Source of the DNA: DASWIG01 sp965371445 | GTDB lineage: Bacteria; Acidobacteriota; Thermoanaerobaculia; Multivoradales; J023 | DNA length: 64,000 nt | Assembly (NCBI GenBank): GCA_965371445.1 | Contig: CBDUYN010000008.1 | Coordinates: 1-64,000, forward strand | Direction: 5' to 3' | Shown here: piece after piece, positions 17,860 to 26,103 of the stretch | How positions within the stretch are numbered: position 1 is the stretch's first letter | Layout: the number at the start of each line of letters is the position of its first letter | The notes under the pieces: generated by a model | Told to the model about the DNA's origin: nothing | Seen by the model: the letters and a program-made list of their open reading frames with translations, nothing else | Databases searched by the model: none | Position numbers and translations under genes: made by a program

Positions 17860-18870
17860 ATGAATCCTCTGCTCGTCCAAGGTCAAAAGCTCCGCAACCT
17901 GCTGCACTCGACCGTGCTGCTTGGCGCCATGGCCGTGCTTCTGGCATGGCTGGGATCGCTGGTCTTCGGCGGGCCGGGGCCCGTCGTCGTCGCGGCAGCC
18001 ATCGTCCTGCTCGGCGGCCTCGGTACGGGACTGGCGCCGGAGTGGGCGATGCGCTTCCACCGTGCCCGGCCGCTCGCCTACAGCGAAGCACCGCGGCTCT
18101 ACGAGATCATCGGCGAGCTGGCCCGCCGCGCCGGGCTCGATGCCCGACCACGGCTCTACCACGTGGCGTCGGCGCAGCCCAACGCCTTCGCCGTCGGGGG
18201 CGAAGGCAGCGCGGCCATCGCCGTCACCGATGGCCTACTCCGACGCATGGACACCCGTGAGCTCACGGGCGTCCTGGCGCACGAGGTCAGCCACGTCAAG
18301 AACGGCGACCTCAAGATCATGGCGATCGCCGGCATGATGGACCGCATGACCAGGACGCTCGCCTTCTTTGGCCGCGTGCTGGCGTTCGTCAGTCTGCCGC
18401 TGGCCATCGTCGGCTCACCGCTCCTGCCGTGGACGACGATTCCGTGGACGACGATCCTGCTCCTCCTCTTCGCCCCGACCCTCGCGACGCTCCTCTTCCA
18501 AGCGCTGTCGCGCACCCGGGAGTACGAAGCCGACCTCGAGGCGGCCCGGCTGACCGGCGACCCCGAGGGCCTGGCGCGGGCGCTCACCAACCTGGAGAGG
18601 CCGTTGGGCTTCTGGGAGCGGCTCTTTTTCCCCAACCGCCGCCGCCAGGCCGGTCCGCTCTCCACCCATCCGGCGACTGAGGAACGCGTCCGCCGGCTGC
18701 GTTCGCTCTACGATCGGCCGGTGACGCGACCGCCGCTACGTCCGCCGGTGCGAAGACCTCAGCCGATGTGGGCGCGTCAACCGGTGCAGGTGCGTCCGCC
18801 GGCACGGGTACCTCGGCCCACACGGATGGTTTTCGTCCGCGACCCGGGGCATCTCTTTCACGCCGCCTGA
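17860..18870 (+). CDS. M48 family membrane zinc metallopeptidase (HtpX-like)
   Basis: 336 residues. Two hydrophobic segments at 18-37 and 39-58 are followed by the catalytic domain with VLAHEVSHVKNGD (HExxH, near residue 140) and a third ligand in TREYEADLEA (near 225). A further hydrophobic stretch lies at about 175-208. HtpX-type proteases degrade damaged membrane proteins. The C-terminal 55 residues are an Arg/Pro-rich tail (RPPLRPPVRRPQP type) not usual in HtpX. The AT-rich 256-base gap upstream, divergent from egtD, probably holds both promoters. Confidence 0.8.
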   Translation: MNPLLVQGQKLRNLLHSTVLLGAMAVLLAWLGSLVFGGPGPVVVAAAIVLLGGLGTGLAPEWAMRFHRARPLAYSEAPRLYEIIGELARRAGLDARPRLYHVASAQPNAFAVGGEGSAAIAVTDGLLRRMDTRELTGVLAHEVSHVKNGDLKIMAIAGMMDRMTRTLAFFGRVLAFVSLPLAIVGSPLLPWTTIPWTTILLLLFAPTLATLLFQALSRTREYEADLEAARLTGDPEGLARALTNLERPLGFWERLFFPNRRRQAGPLSTHPATEERVRRLRSLYDRPVTRPPLRPPVRRPQPMWARQPVQVRPPARVPRPTRMVFVRDPGHLFHAA

Positions 18871-19056
18871 GAAGGCTGGGTCAAGTCACTTCAAAAGTAT
18901 TTTAACGTACCTATCATCAATTCAAGCTCTCCCCTCGTCACCTGGACGGCGGATCGAGCCCTTGGCAAGCTCAACCGCCGCCCGACGCGAAGGCGCACCG
19001 CAGGGCGCGTGCTTTGTCGCGGAGCTCCCGCGCCGCCGCGGCACCCAGAGAGACGG

Positions 19057-20973
19057 TCAGCCCACCTTTTGCTTCAAATAGAGCTCTTCGATCGCCTTCG
19101 TCTTGTCGGCCTCGTGCGCTCCCTTGTCGGCCCGTATGACGACGAGCTTCGGGTCGCGCAGCGTCATCCGTCCCGTCGTCGCGTCGCGGATCACGCCCTC
19201 GAAGCGGACCGTGACCACGATGTGCGGCGCCAGCTCGAAACCGGGACGCGAGCCCGAGGCGCTTTGGCGCTCGATGCGCTGTCCAGTCAGGAGGCCCTCC
19301 ATCATGATCAGCTGCTGGATCTCGGCGTCGCGGAGCTGGTCGAGGCCCGCCACGTCGCCGACGTCCTCGAACGAGCCGTCCTCGCCGCGGGCGCCGATGA
19401 CGTAGGAACCGAACATGCCCGCTTTTTCCTTCGTCGTCACCGCCAGCACCGCTCCCAGGAGCACCAGGTCGAGCGTCACCTCGGGCTTGCGCTTGAGCCA
19501 CGACGGATCCCGCGCCGCGAGCCGGTAGGGCGCCTTCAAATCCTTCGTGATGACGCCCTCGTAGCCCTGCGCCCGGAAGTGCTGGTAGAGACGCTTGACG
19601 TCGTCCTTGGTGCTCGCCATCTGACCTTCGGCCACCGTCACCGGGATGGGCAGGGGCAGGCTCGAGAGGGGACCCAAGAGCGCCATGAGCCGCTGGCGTC
19701 GTTCCGAGAGCGGCCGGGGCGTCAAATCCTCGCCGTTCAGGTAGAGGAGGTCGAACGCGGCGTAGCGCAGCGACACCGGACGCGACGCCTCGCCCTGGAG
19801 CGCGCCGAAGACCTCGTAGACCGTCGCCGGACGCGGGCCGTCGACCGTCATGACGCTGCCGTGGAGCTCGCCGTCGACGATCGCCGATTGCGCCGGAAAC
19901 GTCTTGATCGTCGCGTCGAGGCTACGCACCAGCTCCAGGTAGTCCTTGCGGTTGCGGCTGTAGGCCCCGGCGAGGACCGAGCCCAACGGGTCCGTCGTCT
20001 TGTGGAGCATCAACCGGATGCCGTCGTACTTGCGCTCGACCCAGACGGGGAAGCTCTTCAGGGACTCCGTGGTGCCGGCCGCCAGCGCCGGCCGCACGGG
20101 CACCAGCGGCTGGAGCTCGATCTTGCGGAGCCCCTCCGGGCCTTCTTCGTCGAGCAGACGGGTCACGTGAAAGGCGTCGGTCAAGGCCATCGCGTGGGAG
20201 ACCTGCTCGGGCTCGACGCCGAAGCGCTCGCCGATCAAACGCGCCAGAAGCTCGCCTTCGTAGCGCAGGCCAGCGCTCTTTAGGAGGAGCTTCGCCAGGA
20301 AGTAGGCCTCGACCTTGCCGCAGCGGACGAGAAGCGAGCGGAGGACTTGAAACTGACGATTGCGCTTCAAGTCGGGCACCAGGTGGAGCGTCGAGAGGAC
20401 CTCGGAGGCGCTCAGTGGCTCCTCGCCCCGGAAGCTCGGGCGGCTCTCGGCGAAAAGCGCCGCGACGTCGCCGGTCACCGTCAGCCGATCGAGCATCTCG
20501 CGGCGCGTCTTCATCTGCACCGAGTGGAGAAGCCGCAGGAGGCTTTCGCGGCGAAACGTCGATGGCCGTCCTTGGAATGCGTCGCCCAGCAGACAGCCGA
20601 CTTTCTGCAGGACGTCGAGCCCGAGCTCGGTGTCCATGAATCTCTTCAGCAGCGCCTGGCGCTCCTCGCTCGCGGGCGGCGGCGGGATCTTCACGCCGAA
20701 TAGCTGCGCTCCTTTTTCGGGAGACATTCCGGTGAGCGGCAGCAAGAGCCCTCGGCAGAGGCTGTAGAACGGGATCGAAGCGAACGACGTCGCCTGAAGC
20801 TCCTGCTCGCGGACGCGCTTTTCAAGCACCGCCGCCAGGTGAAGCGGGACGCCGAGGGTGTTGGAGAGGTAGTCGGTGTCGACGCCACGAGTCCCCAGCG
20901 ACGCGACGAGCCCTCCCCATTCGGCGGAGCCGTCGAGCCACGAGCGGACGTCGCTGGTTCCGACCCACTTCAT
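19057..20973 (-). CDS. ATP-dependent DNA ligase (archaeal/eukaryotic type)
   Basis: 638 residues from the ATG at 20973, which overlaps the stop of the RecA-like gene (ATGA). Residues 1-290 resemble the N-terminal DNA-binding domain of Lig1/archaeal ligases. The nucleotidyltransferase core follows: motif I ERKYDGIRLML (Lys near 316), SRNRKDY, motif III VDGELHG, FDLLYLNGEDLT, motif IV EGVITKDLKAPY and motif V WLKRKPE. The OB-fold ends with FEGVIRD and LRDPKLVVIR. Every bacterium already has an NAD-dependent LigA, so this is an additional repair or specialised enzyme. There is no primase or nuclease domain as in LigD. Confidence 0.88.
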   Translation of the reverse strand: MKWVGTSDVRSWLDGSAEWGGLVASLGTRGVDTDYLSNTLGVPLHLAAVLEKRVREQELQATSFASIPFYSLCRGLLLPLTGMSPEKGAQLFGVKIPPPPASEERQALLKRFMDTELGLDVLQKVGCLLGDAFQGRPSTFRRESLLRLLHSVQMKTRREMLDRLTVTGDVAALFAESRPSFRGEEPLSASEVLSTLHLVPDLKRNRQFQVLRSLLVRCGKVEAYFLAKLLLKSAGLRYEGELLARLIGERFGVEPEQVSHAMALTDAFHVTRLLDEEGPEGLRKIELQPLVPVRPALAAGTTESLKSFPVWVERKYDGIRLMLHKTTDPLGSVLAGAYSRNRKDYLELVRSLDATIKTFPAQSAIVDGELHGSVMTVDGPRPATVYEVFGALQGEASRPVSLRYAAFDLLYLNGEDLTPRPLSERRQRLMALLGPLSSLPLPIPVTVAEGQMASTKDDVKRLYQHFRAQGYEGVITKDLKAPYRLAARDPSWLKRKPEVTLDLVLLGAVLAVTTKEKAGMFGSYVIGARGEDGSFEDVGDVAGLDQLRDAEIQQLIMMEGLLTGQRIERQSASGSRPGFELAPHIVVTVRFEGVIRDATTGRMTLRDPKLVVIRADKGAHEADKTKAIEELYLKQKVG

Positions 20974-22037
20974 GGCGCAATCGGCAGGGGCTTGTAGGGC
21001 TCGGGTTGGTCCGGGTGGACGACCATGACGCCCATGCTCTCGTCGCGGGAGATGCGGATCGGGTACGGGTGGATGGGCGTGGTCACGCATTTGACGGCGC
21101 GGATGACGTCGATTTTTTCGCGGTACTTGCCGCCCCAGGCCTCGGCGATCTCTTTCGAGCCCAGCCCCATCTCCTCGATCAGGAAGACCGCGTCGGCGGT
21201 GTGCTGGAGGGCCTCGCCGCCCACCGGCGCGCCGGTGTCGCGGATCTGGCCGATGCACAGGCAAGTGACGCCCTTCTCGTGGTTGTAGGTCTTCAAGGTC
21301 GAGAGGTTGTCGGCGGTCTTCTGGCTCTTCGACGGGTCGAGCATGTTGAGCGAATCGATGACGACGAAGCCGATGCCTTCCTTTTCCACCAGGTAGCGGT
21401 AGCGGGCGATGAAGTCGTCCCAGGTCTGGCCTTTGTGGTACTGGCTCTCGAGGACGTAAAAGTTCTCCAGGACGTCCTTGGCGAGCGTCTCTTCGTCAAG
21501 GCCGGTGATCGACATGCCGAGCTTCGTCAGGCGCGAGCAGAGGTCGTCGCGTCCCGAGGGCTCGGCGTTGTGGAAGCCTTCCTCGGCGACGACGAAGGCG
21601 ACCCGTTCGCCGCTCTGGGCCACTTTGACGAGCGCCGCCAGGGCGGAGCGGGTCTTGCCCTTGCCGGGAGGACCGGCGAGCGCCATGGTGCAACCCTTGG
21701 GGAGGCCGCCGAGGGAATTCTGGCCGTCCTCGGTAAGGCAGAGGACGTCGAGCACCGACCCGACGGGCATGGCCTCCTGGGTCTTCAAGCGCTGGGTGAG
21801 GGTGGCGGGACGGATGATGTCGGCGTCGAGACCCTGGTCCTGGTCGTCGACCGCGGCGGGCGCGGCGAAGGGCATCGCCGACGGGTCGATCGCCATCTGC
21901 GGCATGCCGCCGCCCATCATCATGCCCTGCATCATCTGCATCATCTGCATCATGGCCATCGGGTTGGCCTGCATGCCGGGCATCTGAGGCACCTGGGGCA
22001 CCGCCCCCGGTTGTTGCTGTTGCTCGTCGTTTGCCAC
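20970..22037 (-). CDS. RecA-superfamily ATPase (RadA/KaiC-like) with Met/Gln-rich N-terminus
   Basis: 355 residues from a GTG with GGAGG 5 bases upstream. The first 60 residues are unusual: a Gln run, then a Met-rich stretch (MAMMQMMQMMQGMMMGGG). The ATPase core has Walker A GPPGKGKTRSA (near 120-130), a conserved VVAEEGFHN Glu, and Walker B GFVVIDSLNML (near 225). It lacks RadA's zinc finger and Lon-like domain. It is translationally coupled to the DNA ligase and follows the senB-like gene by 27 bases. A possible extended -10 (TGCTAGGAT) lies in the 3' end of senB. A role in DNA repair or strand handling together with the ligase is inference. Confidence 0.75.
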   Translation of the reverse strand: MANDEQQQQPGAVPQVPQMPGMQANPMAMMQMMQMMQGMMMGGGMPQMAIDPSAMPFAAPAAVDDQDQGLDADIIRPATLTQRLKTQEAMPVGSVLDVLCLTEDGQNSLGGLPKGCTMALAGPPGKGKTRSALAALVKVAQSGERVAFVVAEEGFHNAEPSGRDDLCSRLTKLGMSITGLDEETLAKDVLENFYVLESQYHKGQTWDDFIARYRYLVEKEGIGFVVIDSLNMLDPSKSQKTADNLSTLKTYNHEKGVTCLCIGQIRDTGAPVGGEALQHTADAVFLIEEMGLGSKEIAEAWGGKYREKIDVIRAVKCVTTPIHPYPIRISRDESMGVMVVHPDQPEPYKPLPIAP

Positions 22038-22064
22038 GCTCGCCTCCGTTCTGGGGTCGATTGC

Positions 22065-23132
22065 TCAGGATTCGTCCACGTCGATCCTAGCACCAAGCGG
22101 GTGTCGTTCCCGCTGCCTGGACAATCGTCGGGAGGGTGCCGAATCGGCAAGGCCGTCACCCGGGGATGAATCCCCGGGTGCCGGCTCGCTCAAGTCGCGA
22201 AGGAGCTTCCTCCATCCCTCCTCCTCACGCGCCGGATCGAAAAGGCTCGCCAGGCGACGGCAGCGCTCGGCGAGGTCGTCGAGGAAGGCCGGCTCGGTTT
22301 CGAGGCGGCGGAAAAGGGCCGCCAGGCCCTCGGTGTCGCCGACCTCGAAATAACCTGGATAGTCCTCTCCCAGAAGTCCGGCCGAGCCCGCGATGCGCGA
22401 CGCGACGACCGGGCAACCGGCGACGGCGGCCTCGCCGATGACGTTGGCCCCACCTTCCATCCGCGAGGTCAGGACCATGGCCCGCGAGCGTTTCAGGAGC
22501 TGGCGGACCCGCCATTGCGGCAGCTCGCCCAGCCAGCGGTAGCGAGGGTTCGACGCGGTCTCACGTTGCGCCTGGCCGGCCGTCTCGGCGTCGAGAGCCT
22601 CACCGGCGTGCAGGATCCTGAGGCGGGAGGAGGCGTCGAGCCGGCGCGCCGCCTCCGCGGCGCGGAAGGGGTCCTTGACCGGACGCAGGTGGGCGACGAG
22701 GGCGACGTCAAAAGTGCGCCGTCTCGGCTCGAGACGGGCGCGGCTCGCCGTCGCCGACTGGTGGAGGACCACCACCCGGGAGCGCAGCTCTTCCGGTAGC
22801 TCGTCGACGCCGAAGGCCTGGAGGAGGACGAGCCGGTCCGCCCGGTGGAGGACGCTTCGCGCCTTCGCGTGACGACGGATGTCGTCGTAGAGGTCGGTAC
22901 CGGTCAGCGTCAGCACGAGCGGTCCTTGACCGTGCCCGAGGTAGCGCTCGATCGACGCCAGGCTGCGGCGGGCGTGGAGCGCCACCAGGAGGTCGCAGCG
23001 CTCCCCGTCCCATTCCATGCGGAGGTCGACCCGGTGTCCCAGGCGGCGTAGGACCCTCGCCCAACGTTCTGCGGTGATCCGGTTGCCCTTGCGCGAGCCG
23101 CGTGGGGCGGGCGTGACGATCGAGATCCTCAT
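22065..23132 (-). CDS. senB: TIGR04348-type glycosyltransferase, selenosugar synthase SenB candidate
   Basis: 355 residues, GT-B fold. It matches the TIGR04348 family from memory of its members: PRGSRKGNRITAERWARVL, LLVALHARRSLASIE, LTGTDLYDDIR, VAHLRPVKDPFRAA, YRWLGELP and SRMEGGANVIGEAAVAG. Members of this family were identified as SenB, which makes a selenosugar from selenophosphate and a UDP-sugar for selenoneine. Normal partners are SenA (EgtB-like) and a SelD-type SenC; neither is in the window, though egtD is at 16638. Here the gene instead leads the RecA-like/ligase run. Function in selenium metabolism is therefore probable by family, not by context. Confidence 0.7.
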   Translation of the reverse strand: MRISIVTPAPRGSRKGNRITAERWARVLRRLGHRVDLRMEWDGERCDLLVALHARRSLASIERYLGHGQGPLVLTLTGTDLYDDIRRHAKARSVLHRADRLVLLQAFGVDELPEELRSRVVVLHQSATASRARLEPRRRTFDVALVAHLRPVKDPFRAAEAARRLDASSRLRILHAGEALDAETAGQAQRETASNPRYRWLGELPQWRVRQLLKRSRAMVLTSRMEGGANVIGEAAVAGCPVVASRIAGSAGLLGEDYPGYFEVGDTEGLAALFRRLETEPAFLDDLAERCRRLASLFDPAREEEGWRKLLRDLSEPAPGDSSPGDGLADSAPSRRLSRQRERHPLGARIDVDES

Positions 23133-23199
23133 GCCTGATAATGATCTTCCTGAGTCGGTTCGGTCGTCTCCGTGGGTGCGCGGCGCGCACGCTACAGGT

Positions 23200-23205
23200 T
23201 AGAAT
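23200..23205 (+). promoter_or_regulatory. -10 box TAGAAT six bases before GTG start
   Basis: TAGAAT, then CCAGGC, then the GTG of the kinase gene. No ribosome binding site fits between. Suggests a leaderless transcript. Confidence 0.4.
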
Positions 23206-23211
23206 CCAGGC

Positions 23212-26103
23212 GTGTCCACTTACGAACGCGAGCAGATCGGACCCTATCGCATCGAAGAGCTCCTTGGCAGCGGGGGCATGGGAGAGGTGTACCGGGCCTA
23301 CGACGAGCGGCTCGACCGCCTGGTCGCCATCAAGCGGGTCCACACCGACAGCGTCAGCACCCGGGCCCTGGAGCGCTTCTTGAACGAGGCCCGCATGGCG
23401 GCTCGCCTGAGCCATCCCACGATCGTTCAGATCTACCATGTCGAACACTTCGACGGCGACGACTGCATCGTCATGGAGTACGTCGAAGGCGAGACCTTGG
23501 CGGATCTGCTGCGCCGGGGTCCGTTGTCTCTTACCGACACGCTGCGGCTCGCCTGCGAGCTCGCCGAAGGGCTCGTCGAGGCGCACCGCAAGGGGATCAT
23601 CCACCGCGATCTGAAACCGGAGAACGTGATGCTGGTGACGGAGCGTTCGGATCCCGGTTTCGGGCGGCCCGCGATCGGGCGCATGCGGCCCGGACAGGCC
23701 AAGATCCTCGACTTCGGCCTCGCCCGGCCGCGTTTTGCCGACGAGAACGACTACGAGGCGACGCCGGAGCACACCTTGATCGGGACTCCCGTCGCCATGT
23801 CGCCCGAGCAGGTGCACCACCACGGCGCCGATCAGCGTTCCGACCTCTTCGCCTTCGGAACGCTGCTTTACCACATGGCGACGGGCGAGAGCCCGTTTCG
23901 CGGCCGGACGGTCCTCCAGATCCTGAATCAGGTCTGCTACCACCATCCGCCGCCTGTCGATCAGGTCAACCCCGAGGTGCCGGCGGAGCTTTCGCGGCTG
24001 ATCTCGCGTCTACAAGAAAAGCGACCCGAGCACCGGCCGCAGAGCGCGCGCGAGGTCAGCGAAGCGTTGGCGGAGATCGCTCGTAGCGAAGCCCGCGGTT
24101 TGAGGGCCGCGTTGCCCCGGGCGTCGATCCTGCATGACGAGCGCCGTCAGATCACCGTCTTGCGCTACGTCCTGGGGCCGGAGGAGGGCACGGATCCCTC
24201 CGACGGCATCTGGCGCGACGTCGAGGCTTTCAACCAGGTGGCCGCCGAGCGGATCCGGCGGCGCATGGGCCGCGTGCGCTGCGAGGACGACGAGGGCCTG
24301 ACCGCCTTTTTTGGCTTCCCGCGTTCTCCCGAGGACGCCGCCCAGCAGGCCGTCGGCGCGGCCCGCGAGCTGATCGCCTGCTGCGCGGAGCGCTTCGCGA
24401 GGCGCCAGAAGCCCTTGACGCTGCGTGTCGCGGCGCATACCGGGGTGGCGCGGATGGGGGAGCGTCCGGGAGGGGGACGGGTGGTCTTCGGTGCCGACGC
24501 CGGCGTCCTCTGGAGCGTCACCGACGAGCTCGCGCGGGGCGCTGAGCCCGGCACAGCGGTCGTCAGCGAGGCGACCCAGCGTCTTGTCACGCGGCATTTC
24601 GTCTGCCGGAGCGGCGGCCGTTTGGAGGCCAAGAACAGTGACCGGGGGATCGCCTTTTATCGGGTCGAGCGCCAGGTCGATCGCCGCGGCGTGGCCGCAC
24701 GTTCCGGCCCCGACGGCCTGGTGGGCCGTCGCCGGGAGCTGGAGCTGCTCGCGGCGCGCTGGCGTCTGTCGACGGAGAGCCGGGGGCAGGTGGCTTATCT
24801 TGTCGGCGATCCGGGAATCGGCAAGACTCGGCTCGTCTGGGCGCTCCGGCAACATCTGGACCTCACGGGGCCGCAATGGCTCGCCTGCCGTTGTGAGCCC
24901 GCCTTTCAGTCGAGCGCCCTGCGGCCGGTGATCTCGCTCCTCTGGCAGATTCTGGGCGTCGGCCGCCAGGCGAGCGCCGCGCAGAGCCGGGCACGTCTCG
25001 CCGAGGTCCTTGAGGCCTACGGCCAGAGCTCGAAGGAGGGCGTCCTGGCGGCGCTTCTGGGGCTTGTGGAAAGCGACGCCGGCCGCTTTCAACGCCGCAG
25101 CGCCTTCGAGGCCGTCATCGAGCTCGTCCTGGCCCTTGCCGCCGAGAAACCGCGACTGTGGGTGATCGAAGACCTCCACTTCGTGGACCCCTCGACGCTG
25201 GAGCTCCTGGGGCTCCTCTTCGAGCAGGTCCCGGCGGCTCGGCTGACGCTTGTCCTCACATTTCGTCCTCGCTTCAAGCCGCCCTGGGGGGAGCCGACCT
25301 ATCTGACCCGCCTCAATCTCGGCTCGCTGAGCCGCGAGCAGGTCGAGGAGCTGGTCAACGCAAGCTCCGGGGGCCGGCGGCTGCCGGGGGAGCTCCTGGA
25401 GCAGATCGTCGAGCTGGTCGACGGTGTCCCGCTTTTCGTCGAGGAGCTGACGCGCTTCGTCATCGAGTCCGACATGCTCGTCGAGCGGGCAGGGCGCTAC
25501 GAGCTGAGCCGTCCAGGAGCGGCGCTACGGATCCCCGCGACCTTAAACGACGCCTTGATGGCGCGGCTTGACCATCTCGGTTCCGCCAAGCAACTCGCCC
25601 AGCTGGCCTCTGTCTTCGGACGTGAGCTCCGTTACGACACGCTGCGTGCCGTCGCGCCTTTCGACAGGGAATTCCTCGACACGGGGCTCGAACGGCTCGT
25701 CGCCGCCGAGCTCCTGTACCACAAGGGGCTCAATCCCGCTCGGTACGTCTTCAAGCACACGCTCATCCAGCAAGCCGCCTACGAGTCGTTGCTCGAGGAC
25801 CAACGCCGTGCGTACCACGCGGAGATCGCCCGGGTCCTGGAAGGCGGAGTGAAAGACGGCCCGCGGCTTTTTCCGGAGGTCGTGGCACACCACTACACGC
25901 AGGCGGAAGACCTCGAGCGGGCCGTCGGCTACTACTTGCAGGCCAGCCGGAAAAGCTACGACCGGATCGAGGCGATCCGTCACCTGGAAGAGGGGAAACG
26001 GCTGTTGGACCGGCTCGGCGAATCGAGCCGCCGACGCGATCTCGAAGAGCGATACCACCAGGCCTTCCTGGAGGCCGAGCGGCGAAGCGGAGCCGAAGGG
26101 TGA
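23212..26103 (+). CDS. Ser/Thr kinase - degenerate cyclase - AAA ATPase signalling protein
   Basis: 963 residues. Domain order: protein kinase (about 10-275) with GSGGMGEVY, Lys in LVAIK (41), HRDLKPEN and DFG; a class III nucleotide cyclase-like domain (about 305-485); then an AAA/STAND-type ATPase with GDPGIGKTRL (near 530) and a helical C-terminus. The kinase residues are complete. The cyclase domain has lost the first metal Asp motif (ITVLRYVLG where SDLVGST would be) and is probably a sensor or scaffold. The GTG start has no ribosome binding site. The gene overlaps the next one by GTGA. Target proteins are unknown. Confidence 0.85.
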   Translation: MSTYEREQIGPYRIEELLGSGGMGEVYRAYDERLDRLVAIKRVHTDSVSTRALERFLNEARMAARLSHPTIVQIYHVEHFDGDDCIVMEYVEGETLADLLRRGPLSLTDTLRLACELAEGLVEAHRKGIIHRDLKPENVMLVTERSDPGFGRPAIGRMRPGQAKILDFGLARPRFADENDYEATPEHTLIGTPVAMSPEQVHHHGADQRSDLFAFGTLLYHMATGESPFRGRTVLQILNQVCYHHPPPVDQVNPEVPAELSRLISRLQEKRPEHRPQSAREVSEALAEIARSEARGLRAALPRASILHDERRQITVLRYVLGPEEGTDPSDGIWRDVEAFNQVAAERIRRRMGRVRCEDDEGLTAFFGFPRSPEDAAQQAVGAARELIACCAERFARRQKPLTLRVAAHTGVARMGERPGGGRVVFGADAGVLWSVTDELARGAEPGTAVVSEATQRLVTRHFVCRSGGRLEAKNSDRGIAFYRVERQVDRRGVAARSGPDGLVGRRRELELLAARWRLSTESRGQVAYLVGDPGIGKTRLVWALRQHLDLTGPQWLACRCEPAFQSSALRPVISLLWQILGVGRQASAAQSRARLAEVLEAYGQSSKEGVLAALLGLVESDAGRFQRRSAFEAVIELVLALAAEKPRLWVIEDLHFVDPSTLELLGLLFEQVPAARLTLVLTFRPRFKPPWGEPTYLTRLNLGSLSREQVEELVNASSGGRRLPGELLEQIVELVDGVPLFVEELTRFVIESDMLVERAGRYELSRPGAALRIPATLNDALMARLDHLGSAKQLAQLASVFGRELRYDTLRAVAPFDREFLDTGLERLVAAELLYHKGLNPARYVFKHTLIQQAAYESLLEDQRRAYHAEIARVLEGGVKDGPRLFPEVVAHHYTQAEDLERAVGYYLQASRKSYDRIEAIRHLEEGKRLLDRLGESSRRRDLEERYHQAFLEAERRSGAEG

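Noticed and set aside
18871..19056. Possible small gene after the M48 protease (minus frame ending CAFASGGG)
   Set aside because: The frame has no start of its own and no family resemblance; the first part is AT-rich intergenic DNA.
22038..22064. Possible strong terminator between senB and the RecA-like gene
   Set aside because: The 27 bases contain only the ribosome binding site region and no hairpin with a U-tract, so read-through is more likely.
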